From: Ignavibacteriota bacterium
Lineage (GTDB): Bacteria; Bacteroidota; Ignavibacteria; UBA10030
Length of the DNA stretch: 37,281 nucleotides
NCBI GenBank assembly: GCA_003142475.1
Contig: PLMK01000035.1
Span: forward strand, 1 to 37,281
Direction of reading: 5' to 3'
The position numbers and the translations under genes were made by a program. Below, one piece after another: positions 26,262 to 35,111 of this stretch; the first letter of the stretch is position 1; each line of letters begins with the position of its first letter. Below the pieces are notes generated by a model, which was given only the letters and a program-made list of their open reading frames with translations, searched no databases and was not told where the DNA came from.

Positions 26262-27662
26262 GTGGCAAAAAAACAGATTGTAATTCCGCAAAAAGAATTG
26301 ACTCCACGACAAATCGTCCGCGAGTTAGATAAATATATTATCGGTCAGCACGCTGCAAAAAAAGCAGTTGCCATTGCATTGCGCAATCGTTGGCGGCGTC
26401 TCCAAGTCACTGGAACATTACGTGAAGATATTATGCCGAACAACATCATTCTCATTGGCCCTACTGGTGTCGGTAAAACAGAAATCGCGCGACGTCTTGC
26501 AAAACTTTCCGGTGCGCCATTTCTCAAAGTAGAAGCATCTAAGTTCACAGAAGTCGGTTACGTCGGCCGTGATGTTGAATCGATGGTGCGCGATCTCACA
26601 GAAATTGCTGTTAATATGGTGAAGGCAGAAAAAGCAGCAGAAGTTGAAAACAAAGCACGTGAGTTGGCAGAGGAACGACTGCTCGATATTCTCGTCCCTT
26701 CTAATCGTCGTCATAAGACAACAGAAGCACAGGAACCAACAGTAGTGAATCCGCCGGTCAACGTTGAACAAGAGAATGAAACTACGAGGCAGAAATTTCG
26801 AGAGAAATTGCGTTCAGGCAGTCTTGATGAACGTATGATCGAACTTGAATTATCAGCATCGCAAATGCCGATGATGCAGGTAATGGGTCCTTTTAATATG
26901 GAAGAGATGGGCATCAATTTACAAGAAGTGTTCGGTAATGTTCTACCCAAAAAAGAAAAACGACGCAAAGTAACAGTAGCTGAAGCCCACCGGCTTCTCA
27001 TTTTGGAAGAATCACAAAAGTTAATTGATATGGAAAAAGTGATTAAAGAAGCGCTTGAGCGGGTTGAAAATTCTGGCATCATCTTCATCGATGAGATTGA
27101 TAAAATTGCAAGTTCGCGAGGGCAGAGTTCAGGGCCGGATGTCTCACGTGAAGGAGTCCAGCGCGATCTACTCCCTATTGTAGAGGGTTCCAGTGTTCTC
27201 ACTAAACACGGAATGGTGAAAACCGATCACGTTCTCTTCATTGCGTCCGGCGCCTTCCATGTTGCAAAACCATCAGACTTGATTCCGGAATTACAGGGCA
27301 GATTTCCGATTCGCGTAGAATTAAAAAGTTTAATTGAAGAGGACTTCGTTAAAATCCTCACCTTGCCGCAAAATGCACTTATCAAACAATATGCTGCTTT
27401 GTTGAAAACGGAAGGAATCGAGATCACATTTAATGACGAAGCAGTGCGAGAAATTGCGAAGATCGCTTTTGAAGTGAATGATCAAGTTGAGAACATCGGC
27501 GCGCGCCGACTGCACACTATTATTACAACGCTATTGGAAGAAATTCTATTTGATGCTCCTGATGGAATTAAAGAAACATCAATTGTGATAACGCAGAAAG
27601 TTGTTCAGGATAAATTGAATTCCATCGTGAAGAATCGCGACCTCAGCAGGTATATCTTATAG
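26262..27662 (+). CDS. hslU: ATP-dependent protease ATPase subunit HslU
   Basis: AAA+ unfoldase that feeds substrates into HslV. The 466-residue protein carries Walker A GPTGVGKT (66-73), the pore motif GYVG (99-102), a variable I domain (about 115-240) with methionine-rich [16 protein letters not shown], Walker B IIFIDEID (273-280), and the C-terminal sensor-2 region with GARRLHT. The start is a GTG at 26262-26264, five bases after the hslV stop, with TAGG upstream. The gene converges on the barrel gene with only 18 bases between stops. Confidence 0.98.
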   Translation: MAKKQIVIPQKELTPRQIVRELDKYIIGQHAAKKAVAIALRNRWRRLQVTGTLREDIMPNNIILIGPTGVGKTEIARRLAKLSGAPFLKVEASKFTEVGYVGRDVESMVRDLTEIAVNMVKAEKAAEVENKARELAEERLLDILVPSNRRHKTTEAQEPTVVNPPVNVEQENETTRQKFREKLRSGSLDERMIELELSASQMPMMQVMGPFNMEEMGINLQEVFGNVLPKKEKRRKVTVAEAHRLLILEESQKLIDMEKVIKEALERVENSGIIFIDEIDKIASSRGQSSGPDVSREGVQRDLLPIVEGSSVLTKHGMVKTDHVLFIASGAFHVAKPSDLIPELQGRFPIRVELKSLIEEDFVKILTLPQNALIKQYAALLKTEGIEITFNDEAVREIAKIAFEVNDQVENIGARRLHTIITTLLEEILFDAPDGIKETSIVITQKVVQDKLNSIVKNRDLSRYIL

Positions 27663-27680
27663 AACTCGGATGTTTTTCTC

Positions 27681-29084
27681 TTACACTCGGATCTTCATCC
27701 CAAAAGAAAACGAAACAGTTTGAAAGCTTTTCGGTATAAATACCATGCCGAAGTTATCTGTTGCAAAATCTAGACTAAAGTTGTGAAGATCGAGTCCAAA
27801 CCCGAACGCCCACCGTACTTTATCCCCACCACCGAATGCTAATCCGGTTCTCAGCGGTAAAACAGGAAATACACGATACTCAGTTCCGAGTGAAAATCGC
27901 GGTTTGGTTGTATTACCAAGAGACTCGTTGAACCCCTGAAGATAATCGAAAGCCAGAATTAACTTACCTGGTAGAAATTTTAGGACAGGGATATCCGATG
28001 CTTCCGTTGCAAATCCCAGCCTCAATGCTGTTGGCAGATATGTATCAAATGCCTCACCTGGACGTGTCTTCCCTTTAAATATGCTTTTCAAAGTATCTTC
28101 GAGATTGTTGGTAATACTTGTGATATTAATCGCTCCACTACCATAGCTTTCTATAACGTTTTTATCCCAAGTGATTTTGCCAATATCAGTAACACTCAAA
28201 GCAACTCGCACTCCATTAATCAATTCTCCCGAAAGTCCAATATCAAAGCCTGTCCCCTTACCTACTGGATCTGGAAATAGAGCAAACGATGTTTCTGAGT
28301 TCTCGTTCATAAAATCTACACCGGTATGAGTAGTCAGAAAATCGATATTGCCCTTTAAGATATATTGCGTCGGATTAGCAGGATCAGGATAATTTCCAAA
28401 AGAAGATTTCTGACTTATAGGTTGCGATATTCCGTACCCTCGAAAAAATTTTAATCCGATTCCAGCATAGAGGTCTTTGAAAAACTTTATTTCGACCGGT
28501 AACTTCCGTCCATATGATAAATTGTATTCACAATACCACCATGCAGAAGCTTTTGTGCCGTCGAACATGTACACTGATCCGGCTGAATCCAATCCAAAAG
28601 CAGCCATTCGGAAAAAATCTTTTGAGAGTGTTATTGTAGCTCCGACGTGTTCTATAATTGCAAATCCAATTCCCCCAAATAGGGGATGCTGGAAGGATGC
28701 TCCGAGCATCGCTTCCGCTTTAACTCGAGTCTTTGGCAACTCAGGCATCTGAGAAAGGATTTTATCCATATCAGCGGACTCAAGACGCTTCGCCCAACGT
28801 TTACCAACTGAATCAACGCCGGTGAAATATTCTTTGTAAAGTCCATAATCTAATAATTCTGTACTCACGCGTATGCCGGTTGGTGCAAGATTTAAGTTAA
28901 AATTTCCCTGGTCCGGTATAGCGATGTTAGCCGGATTGATACCAAGAGCATCCACACCCCGTGAAACTGCATTCATCGTTCTTCCCATTCCTACACCGCG
29001 AATATTTGAAAGATCCCCTGCTATAACCTTATGAAGAACGACTGAAAAAAGAACGATAGAGAGAAGAGTGAGATTCGATTTCAT
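27681..29084 (-). CDS. Predicted outer-membrane beta-barrel protein (DUF5723/PorV-like)
   Basis: A 467-residue exported protein with a signal peptide (about 1-22, ending VIA). The N-terminal RGVGMGRTMNAVSRGVDALG and INPANIA blocks resemble openings of Bacteroidota barrel families (DUF5723 and PorV-like). Many amphipathic strands follow, and the C-terminal strand SFSFGMKIRV suits insertion by the Bam machinery. Function unknown. The ATG overlaps the upstream lipoprotein's stop (ATGA), preceded by a strong GGGAGG, so the two are translationally coupled and probably work together. Confidence 0.82.
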   Translation of the reverse strand: MKSNLTLLSIVLFSVVLHKVIAGDLSNIRGVGMGRTMNAVSRGVDALGINPANIAIPDQGNFNLNLAPTGIRVSTELLDYGLYKEYFTGVDSVGKRWAKRLESADMDKILSQMPELPKTRVKAEAMLGASFQHPLFGGIGFAIIEHVGATITLSKDFFRMAAFGLDSAGSVYMFDGTKASAWWYCEYNLSYGRKLPVEIKFFKDLYAGIGLKFFRGYGISQPISQKSSFGNYPDPANPTQYILKGNIDFLTTHTGVDFMNENSETSFALFPDPVGKGTGFDIGLSGELINGVRVALSVTDIGKITWDKNVIESYGSGAINITSITNNLEDTLKSIFKGKTRPGEAFDTYLPTALRLGFATEASDIPVLKFLPGKLILAFDYLQGFNESLGNTTKPRFSLGTEYRVFPVLPLRTGLAFGGGDKVRWAFGFGLDLHNFSLDFATDNFGMVFIPKSFQTVSFSFGMKIRV

Positions 29085-29803
29085 TTACTGTCCTCCCTTT
29101 GCGGTTTGTTTATTGTATAACGTGCTTTTAGGGAAGTACGGTTTCGGATGTAATCATCTCCCTTAAATTTTACTGATTTTAGCTCATTCCCTAGATTAAA
29201 AAAAAGTTTAACAAATATTGAATCAGCTTGAGGTATTATATCAATTTGTTCACCTGTAAAAATCATTGCAACATTCGAAATCCTCGGATTGATTGCAAAA
29301 CCATTAATATCAACTGCCGGAGCTTTGATAACAGAATCCTTGGAGATTTCAAGCAATGTATCGCTATGTGTCCCTGCCGAATCCCATTTGAGAAAACGTA
29401 ATTGCAATGACATTGTAATAGGAATTCGATTTGTGAATTCAAAGTTCATAGTCCCATCTATTGCAGAAATATTTTTAAGCGTCTTAGAAAATCCTTTTAC
29501 TCCAGATTCTCCCAAAGCTACCTGTCGTGGCAGGTTTGAAATAGTGTCTATTGGATTCGGTCCTTTAGTGAATATAATACTATAGGTACTATCTGCGGGG
29601 TCAAACTGGAACACGGAGGTTTTCTTAGCAAATTCGCTAAAGTACTGTGTTGTGTCTAAAACTGGGATATTTACTTGAGTGTCAAATGTTGGTGCAACAG
29701 GTTCGGACGGTAATTCAATACAATTAATCGATATAACTAACATACCCATGAGTAACATGCAAACAGCAGCATTTATTCCTTTGTGTAAAAGTGTTTGTTT
29801 CAT
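29081..29803 (-). CDS. Probable lipoprotein coupled to the outer-membrane barrel
   Basis: A 240-residue exported protein. The hydrophobic signal (about 10-27) ends in SINC with Cys28, an atypical lipobox because Asn sits at -1, so lipidation is likely but not certain. The mature part is beta-rich, with repeated FEFTNRIPIT-like strands, and resembles no family I can name. I chose ATG 29801-29803: the longer frame to 29866 would start inside the promoter at 29851-29879. Partner of the barrel gene that follows. Confidence 0.8.
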   Translation of the reverse strand: MKQTLLHKGINAAVCMLLMGMLVISINCIELPSEPVAPTFDTQVNIPVLDTTQYFSEFAKKTSVFQFDPADSTYSIIFTKGPNPIDTISNLPRQVALGESGVKGFSKTLKNISAIDGTMNFEFTNRIPITMSLQLRFLKWDSAGTHSDTLLEISKDSVIKAPAVDINGFAINPRISNVAMIFTGEQIDIIPQADSIFVKLFFNLGNELKSVKFKGDDYIRNRTSLKARYTINKPQREDSK

Positions 29804-29828
29804 ATTTGTCCTTAACTTTTCATGTTGT

Positions 29829-29852
29829 TTCTTATAAAGAAACCTATAAGAA
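29829..29852. promoter_or_regulatory. Perfect palindrome at the transcript start of the lipoprotein/barrel operon
   Basis: TTCTTATA (29829-29836), 8-base spacer, TATAAGAA (29845-29852). It overlaps the downstream edge of the -10 box and the predicted start site, where a repressor operator would sit; in RNA it could form a 5' hairpin instead. Confidence 0.5.
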
Positions 29853-29879
29853 TATACCGACCCCATGAAGCATTGTCAA
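29851..29879 (-). promoter_or_regulatory. Near-consensus sigma-70 promoter of the lipoprotein/barrel operon
   Basis: Reading leftwards, a perfect TTGACA (29874-29879), exactly 17 bases, then TATATT (29851-29856, five of six consensus). Transcription would begin near 29844, about 40 bases before the ATG at 29803. Confidence 0.78.
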
Positions 29880-29931
29880 GAAAATGCATAGTCGTATTCA
29901 TCTAATAGCCATGTTTTGTGCCTCTAATCAC

Positions 29932-29971
29932 AAAATAAAAAAGCTGATGCCGTTAAAATCGACATCAGCTT
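29932..29971 (-). terminator. Rho-independent terminator after the DUF3467 gene
   Basis: A 12 bp stem (arms 29941-29952 and 29960-29971, one G-U on the minus transcript), a 7-base loop, then TTTTATTTT. It ends 26 bases past the DUF3467 stop. Confidence 0.87.
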
Positions 29972-29996
29972 CTATAATTAAAATTCCAGAATAAAA

Positions 29997-30323
29997 TCAG
30001 TGAAATTTTTCCTCTTTGGTAGGTGGTTGGAAACCGAATGTCGGTCCGCCAGATGATTCGCCTATAAGTTTTATTTCACCGAATTTTTTCTCAAATTTAT
30101 CAATATTGTCATGAAGTGCATTTAAAAGCATTTTTGCATGCTGCGGAGTCATAACAATGCGGGCATGAACCCTTGCCTTTGGAATTCCTGGAAGCACCCG
30201 CGTAAAATCAATAACAAATTCCGCCGGTGAGTGTGTGATAATTGCAAGATTGGAGTAGATACCCTCCGCTTCTTTCTCTCCAAGCTCGATATTAATTTGC
30301 TGCTGAACTGGTTGATCAGTCAT
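29997..30323 (-). CDS. DUF3467 family protein
   Basis: A 108-residue soluble protein of the DUF3467 family. Diagnostic features are the INIELGEKEAEGIYSNLA opening, the HSPAEFVIDF segment, the RIVMTPQHAKMLLNAL block and the Gly/Pro-rich tail. The family's function is not known to me; members are widespread as small single-domain proteins. It lies 36 bases after the TPR lipoprotein and is followed by its own terminator, suggesting a two-gene transcript. Confidence 0.9.
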   Translation of the reverse strand: MTDQPVQQQINIELGEKEAEGIYSNLAIITHSPAEFVIDFTRVLPGIPKARVHARIVMTPQHAKMLLNALHDNIDKFEKKFGEIKLIGESSGGPTFGFQPPTKEEKFH

Positions 30324-30359
30324 ACCAGAATCCGTTTCTGACTAATTATGAAAAATTGT

Positions 30360-31745
30360 TCACTTGCCGGCCTTGCGTATTTTATCAGCCTCATCAAGTG
30401 CTTTCGTTGCCTTATCTGTTTGACCAAGAAGTGCATAGATGGTGCCAAGTGTTTCCCAAATTCTTGCGTCATCTTTCTTAATCTCTGTCACCTTTAGCAT
30501 CCATGGCAATGCTGCCTGGAATTTTGTCTTATACTCTTCACTCTCATCTCCTTTTTCCTGTGAAGCTTTCTTCATTTTTACGCCCCAATTATAATAGGTT
30601 GCACCAATATCATAAATTGCATCGCTAAAATTTGGGTCTATTTTTAATGCTTCGTTAAATTCTGCAATCGCGCCATCGTAGTCATTGACAGATCTATAGA
30701 GAAAACCAAGAATGTAATGATTCGTCTTGTTGCCAGGTTCGTTGTCAACCGCAAGTTTGAAAGCTTTGGTCGCCTCAACAGTGCGGTTGGCTTCATAATA
30801 TGCCTGTAAAAGTAAATTTAAATTTTCATTGTCTTTTGGATCTATTCCTTTAATTATCTCAAACACACCTACGGCTTTATTAAAATCGTCAATTGCTTCA
30901 AAATATTTTGTAGAATCAATTTTCAAATCGTATAATTTTTCGATCTTCCTATTGACAACTCGTTCACCGTCAATGGTAAAAGTCATCGTATATTTATTAT
31001 AGATCCAGTCTTCCTTCTTTGGATTCTTTTTGTCTTTCTTTTGACTGTCCGGATTTCCGAACGCCTGTATTACATCACTTTTATAGCTTCCTTTATCGAT
31101 TTCTTTAAGATTTTTCTGAAGTTTGAGATTATCTACATTAGCCGTTTTGAACTGTTCTTTTTTCTCTAAACCCTGTTGAACATATATTCTTCCAACAGAT
31201 TTATAAATATCTTTATTATGATCCATTTCCCATACTTTAGTTAGACTCAAAACCTCATTTGCAATATCACCTTTTACTTTATATGCATCAGCGAGATAGA
31301 TGTACGTGGTAGAGGTGTCCGGCCATATAATACATGCAGTTTTATAATCTGCAATTGCTTTATCGTAGAATTCGAGAGAGTCACTGCTTGCACGATTTTT
31401 ATTAATAACCCCGCTGTTAATATATTGTACCCAAAAATGTCCACGAAGTGCACGGATATCATTCGAATATACATTGGAGATCTTTTCTGATTCCTTAAAA
31501 GCTTGATTCATCCCTGCAAAGTCATTTAACTGCAATCCTCGGAGACGACCAAGACGAAACCATGCTTCATAATTTGCTGGATTATTTTGAACTTCTTTTT
31601 CATATAATTTTGCTGCTTCAGGGAAATTATTATTCTGTTCTTGCACTTTTGCGCCTGTGAAATCTGGAGAACCGCATTGAAATCCTTGAGTCATAAATCC
31701 AGCAAGGATCAATGCAAAAAACAAAGAGAATAAATTGCTTTTCAT
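30360..31745 (-). CDS. TPR lipoprotein with a BamE/SmpA-like insertion
   Basis: A 461-residue predicted lipoprotein: signal to Cys24 (lipobox GFQC), then TPR units in two blocks (about 30-190 and 280-455). Between them, at about 214-268, is a segment with the BamE/SmpA pattern: IDKGSYKSDVIQAFGNPD, a charged loop, DWIYNKY, then FTIDGERV. The combination suggests an envelope-assembly scaffold; that is inference. I chose ATG 31743-31745 because AAAGGA lies nine bases upstream, whereas the ATG at 31754 directly abuts it. Confidence 0.85.
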   Translation of the reverse strand: MKSNLFSLFFALILAGFMTQGFQCGSPDFTGAKVQEQNNNFPEAAKLYEKEVQNNPANYEAWFRLGRLRGLQLNDFAGMNQAFKESEKISNVYSNDIRALRGHFWVQYINSGVINKNRASSDSLEFYDKAIADYKTACIIWPDTSTTYIYLADAYKVKGDIANEVLSLTKVWEMDHNKDIYKSVGRIYVQQGLEKKEQFKTANVDNLKLQKNLKEIDKGSYKSDVIQAFGNPDSQKKDKKNPKKEDWIYNKYTMTFTIDGERVVNRKIEKLYDLKIDSTKYFEAIDDFNKAVGVFEIIKGIDPKDNENLNLLLQAYYEANRTVEATKAFKLAVDNEPGNKTNHYILGFLYRSVNDYDGAIAEFNEALKIDPNFSDAIYDIGATYYNWGVKMKKASQEKGDESEEYKTKFQAALPWMLKVTEIKKDDARIWETLGTIYALLGQTDKATKALDEADKIRKAGK

Positions 31746-31793
31746 GGATAGCATCCTTTATATTGATCTTTTAGTTAAATATTGTGCGAAAAA

Positions 31794-31822
31794 AATATAC
31801 CAAAAGGTGCTGGCAGAAGCAA
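31794..31822 (-). promoter_or_regulatory. Likely promoter of the TPR lipoprotein
   Basis: Reading leftwards, TTGCTT (31817-31822), 17 bases, TATATT (31794-31799). The -10 sits in GGTATATT, identical to the context at the 29851-29879 promoter. Confidence 0.5.
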
Positions 31823-31867
31823 GATTAAATTCTTGATCCAATAGCCGCTTCGTGTCAGCCCAAATAT

Positions 31868-31896
31868 AAAAAAAGCCCAACAGAATACGTCGGGCT
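31868..31896 (-). terminator. Rho-independent terminator after the anti-sigma gene
   Basis: An 8 bp stem (arms 31874-31881 and 31889-31896, one G-U), 7-base loop, followed by seven T on the minus transcript. It closes the sigma/anti-sigma operon 28 bases past the stop. Confidence 0.85.
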
Positions 31897-31924
31897 CTAC
31901 AGCTACAGCAAGGCAACTTGGCTA

Positions 31925-33211
31925 TTACGGGGTGATATCACTGGAAGCTGTATCTTTCCAAATGCGCATTTGCGTGGAATGGTTCGGCATACCAGGTGTA
32001 AAAATTTGCTTCCGGAAGCGCGGCTGAACAACGACACGCATCTGTTGTTGATTATCCTCCTCACCGGGAGCATTAATTTCCACACTAAAGAATTCTTCTC
32101 CACCAAAAATCTGATTCGTCATCGGGAAATGCATATTTTTAGGTACGCGTTGGAATTCCCTCGCAATAATTTTTTTCAACATCGCTGCTCTGCGAACTCC
32201 GACAACAGCAAAATTCTCTTCCATTTGCCGTTTAAGACTATCAAAATCGATGTGAATCTGTGAATACATCATTGTGTCTGGAGTGATAATAACAAAACGA
32301 TCGCCCTGTGGAAACTTGGGAATGTTCTGGACATAATTGCCAGCTTTTCCAGTCTGCACACTTTTCACTGTAACTTTGTAAGGTGCATTGTTGGCTTCAA
32401 GCAAGCGCTCAAAACTCACCCGCTGAAGCGGTTCCAAACACGAGGCAATATTTGTCACCATCAATCGATTCAATTTCGGCAAATCAGGCGCTATCGCCAG
32501 TGTGTTGTTCTCACCAATTAAAACAGACGATTCGATACGCCTTCCGGTTAGTTCCAATAGAGAATCAATTATTTTCTTTTGCTTAACAGATGGTTTTACT
32601 TCGGCAACGAAGCGGTCAAATGTAACTGACTTAGTATTACTCTTCAAATTATTCCCAACTTCTATACGGTACCCTTTCTCTGATTGTTCATCTACGCGAA
32701 ACGCAGTTTCTGATTTGTCATCAAGCGGAAGTGTGCCAAAAAGTGAAAACTGCAGTGCATGTTCTTTATCCACCTTGGAAAAGAGCGGCAAAAGAGAACC
32801 CTGCAGAATATTCTTCTCGTACACTTCTCGAACTGCTTGTGATTTAGTTGATAAGAATTGTTTGAGCTGTATCCGATTCTGAATGACCAATGTTCCTATA
32901 ATCACAACAATAGCAGTAGCCATAACAGTAATAGCAGGAATAAATTTACGAGGGAACGGAAGAAGGTTGTGTTCTTCTTCTTTTTGTTCCTCCATTGCTA
33001 CCGAAAAACGAGTCCAGAAGCCAATATCCGGATTCAACTTCGGCTGTAACGCTAATAGTCGTTTTAGATTTTTTAGTTCTACAACTTTTTGTTTTGCAGA
33101 TGTATCCACCGCCAGCAACGATTCTACTTGTTGTGCCTCTTGCTCAGAGAGCACTCCATCGACATATTGCGAAAGCAGAGCATCCAATTTTTGTTCATTC
33201 ATTTTTTTCAT
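31925..33211 (-). CDS. Probable membrane anti-sigma factor with a large periplasmic domain
   Basis: A 428-residue protein whose start is two bases after the ECF sigma gene. The N-terminal helical part (about 5-75) resembles anti-sigma domains (LLSQYVDGVLSEQEAQQVESLL) but lacks the HxxxCxxC zinc motif. One membrane segment (about 90-110) is followed by some 315 residues outside the membrane with no enzyme or sensor motif I recognise. The position and topology fit an anti-sigma factor that holds the sigma at the membrane; the sensed signal is unknown. GGAGG lies ten bases upstream of the ATG. Confidence 0.8.
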   Translation of the reverse strand: MKKMNEQKLDALLSQYVDGVLSEQEAQQVESLLAVDTSAKQKVVELKNLKRLLALQPKLNPDIGFWTRFSVAMEEQKEEEHNLLPFPRKFIPAITVMATAIVVIIGTLVIQNRIQLKQFLSTKSQAVREVYEKNILQGSLLPLFSKVDKEHALQFSLFGTLPLDDKSETAFRVDEQSEKGYRIEVGNNLKSNTKSVTFDRFVAEVKPSVKQKKIIDSLLELTGRRIESSVLIGENNTLAIAPDLPKLNRLMVTNIASCLEPLQRVSFERLLEANNAPYKVTVKSVQTGKAGNYVQNIPKFPQGDRFVIITPDTMMYSQIHIDFDSLKRQMEENFAVVGVRRAAMLKKIIAREFQRVPKNMHFPMTNQIFGGEEFFSVEINAPGEEDNQQQMRVVVQPRFRKQIFTPGMPNHSTQMRIWKDTASSDITP

Positions 33212-33213
33212 GG

Positions 33214-33966
33214 TTACACTTCCTCCATTAACGGCTTTAATGCTTTCCTCAGCATTGCCCGTGCTCGGGAGATTCTTGATTTTACAGTACCGAGTTCACA
33301 CTGCATCACCTCGGCTATTTCTTCGTACGAAAGTCCCTCGATATCTTTTAACACAACTGCTGTTCTAAATTTTTCTGGCAAAGTTTTCAATCCCATCGCT
33401 ACCAATTCCTGTGTATCCCTATTTTCTGGTTGAACTGAAAGACGGACATTTAATTCTTTTTCAATTCCTTCATCAAGCGTTTGAAATGAAAAAAAACGGC
33501 GCGTTTTTTTCTTCCGAAGTTCATCCCTGCTTTTATTTACAGCGATCCGGTAAAGCCATGTGTAGAACGATGCTTCAAATCGAAAATGCGGAAGTGCTTG
33601 ATATGCTTTGATGAACACTTCCTGTGCCAGATCATCGATGAAGTCCCGATCGCGGAAAATTGAAAACAGCAAATTGCGTATCCGTTCTTGATAGCGCTCA
33701 ACTAAATAGCGATAGACATCGAGATCGCCGCTCTGAAATGTAGTAATCAGCGCCTCGTCGTCCATCTTGCGGAGAACTTCAGCATTGGGTTTGGGGAGAG
33801 CTTGATGGTTAGTCATGGAGTCCGCATCATTTGTTCTTGGAAATGAAGGTACAAAACTTCTTGCACGAACTCCAATTCGAAAACGTTCGTTCTCTGATTG
33901 CCAATCAGCTCTCGGTATCGGAATCGCCACGCTCCCTCCTCTTTCGTCTATTTCGATTGATTTCAT
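33214..33966 (-). CDS. ECF-type RNA polymerase sigma factor (RpoE-like)
   Basis: A sigma-70 family ECF factor. Region 2 (about 83-150) includes the DDLAQEVFIKAYQAL and FYTWLYRIAVNKSRDELRK segments; region 4 (about 195-245) includes LPEKFRTAVVLKDIEGLSYEEIAEVM and VKSRISRARAMLRKAL-like sequence. From the first ATG it is 250 residues, about 50 more than usual. An ATG at 33814-33816 would give a normal 200-residue protein; neither start has a good ribosome site. A TATAAT at 34004-34009 would suit the longer form. Controlled by the adjacent anti-sigma gene, by analogy with known pairs. Confidence 0.93.
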   Translation of the reverse strand: MKSIEIDERGGSVAIPIPRADWQSENERFRIGVRARSFVPSFPRTNDADSMTNHQALPKPNAEVLRKMDDEALITTFQSGDLDVYRYLVERYQERIRNLLFSIFRDRDFIDDLAQEVFIKAYQALPHFRFEASFYTWLYRIAVNKSRDELRKKKTRRFFSFQTLDEGIEKELNVRLSVQPENRDTQELVAMGLKTLPEKFRTAVVLKDIEGLSYEEIAEVMQCELGTVKSRISRARAMLRKALKPLMEEV

Positions 33967-34064
33967 GCTTAGTTCTCTATCTCGCTGAATATTTCAGCAC
34001 TGAATTATATTACAGTTATTCGATTAATTAGACGGCGAAAGGGAATCGATGGTTCCCTGTGGGG

Positions 34065-34099
34065 AAAAGAAAAACCCGCTCCGAGTGTTTCGGAGCGGG
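34065..34099 (-). terminator. Rho-independent terminator after the MBL-fold gene
   Basis: A perfect 10 bp GC-rich stem (arms 34075-34084 and 34090-34099), 5-base loop, then TTTTTCTTTT on the minus transcript. It lies 78 bases past the stop and separates this gene from the sigma operon. Confidence 0.92.
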
Positions 34100-34177
34100 C
34101 AGCGTGATTAAAATCCAAGTATTGTTTAGCAATTACTTGATGATGCAGCAATGGGACGTGTTTTTTAATTCATTCCT

Positions 34178-35020
34178 TCATTTATTCGTTTCGTACATTT
34201 TAATATATTTTATAGTTTTTTCTGGTGAAGACATGTTTAGTACTTTCATCCAATCTTTATATTTTTCCTTTATCTGATCTTCCTTAGTAGGATATTGAGC
34301 AGCAGTTGTCATATCAACAAAATACTTTCGCATCGATTGAGCCATTTCTATACCGCCGACCTTTCCATGTCCTGGAACAATTGTACAATTTCCCCATCGA
34401 TTGATGATGATATCCAATACTTTTATCCATTGAGTAACGCGTGCTCCACTTTCATCTTTTAAAACAGGATTGACATGATTAAAAATTAAATCTCCAGTAA
34501 AGAGTACTTTGTGATTCTCTAAGTATACAACAAGATCGTTTAATGTATGTGCTTGTCCAAGATTATAAAGATGTATAACCTCACCTCCAATATTTATTGA
34601 CAGACTATCATTCACGAAGTCTGTTGGTTGGTTCTCTGCTTCAATGTTCTTTTGGAGGAATTCTCTATTATAATTTCCGATATAAATCTTGTCACCTTTG
34701 AAGTATTTATTCCCATTTACATGGTCAGAATGGTAATGCGTATTTACCACAATGATAGGTTTTAAACCTGCGTTCGCCTTGGCAAGTTTGTACAGATCTT
34801 TAGAACTACCCATCATTTTTGTGTCAATTACAACCACAGCACTATCTCCGATAATAATCCCGCTATTGCCACCACCTCCAAGCATCAAAGTTAAGGTGTG
34901 GTCGACCTGAACCGTCTCTTTCTCTGTAAAAAATCGAATACTTGGATAAAATAATAAGGCTGCCACTATAATGACAGCAATTAGTATTATGCCACTACCA
35001 ATAAATATTTTTTTCTTCAT
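34178..35020 (-). CDS. Membrane-anchored metallo-beta-lactamase-fold hydrolase
   Basis: A 280-residue protein with an N-terminal hydrophobic anchor or signal (about 5-25) and an MBL domain exposed outside the cytoplasm. Metal ligands are visible: THYHSDH (94-100), His158 in GQAHTLND, Asp177 in FTGDLIF and His218 in VPGHGK. The GQAHT-x-D spacing resembles B1/B2-like and glyoxalase-like periplasmic MBL proteins; the substrate is not predictable, so lactamase activity should not be assumed. It forms a single-gene unit closed by the terminator at 34065-34099. Confidence 0.9.
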   Translation of the reverse strand: MKKKIFIGSGIILIAVIIVAALLFYPSIRFFTEKETVQVDHTLTLMLGGGGNSGIIIGDSAVVVIDTKMMGSSKDLYKLAKANAGLKPIIVVNTHYHSDHVNGNKYFKGDKIYIGNYNREFLQKNIEAENQPTDFVNDSLSINIGGEVIHLYNLGQAHTLNDLVVYLENHKVLFTGDLIFNHVNPVLKDESGARVTQWIKVLDIIINRWGNCTIVPGHGKVGGIEMAQSMRKYFVDMTTAAQYPTKEDQIKEKYKDWMKVLNMSSPEKTIKYIKMYETNK

Positions 35021-35111
35021 TGCCTTTTCCTCTATTATCTTGTTAATTAAATACGACTTTATGTTTTGACTCGATTAATCTAGTATGGGCATAGATGCAG
35101 AAATTTCGGGA

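Noticed and set aside
26711-27202. 163-codon open frame opposite hslU
   Set aside because: Antisense to the conserved HslU ATPase domain; shadow frame.
27664-27692. Direct repeat ACTCGGAT twice at the hslU/barrel convergence
   Set aside because: Only 8 bases and partly inside the barrel gene's C-terminal codons; probably chance.
29804-29866. Longer N-terminus for the lipoprotein gene
   Set aside because: The added codons overlap the near-consensus promoter and would put a charged stretch ahead of the signal peptide.
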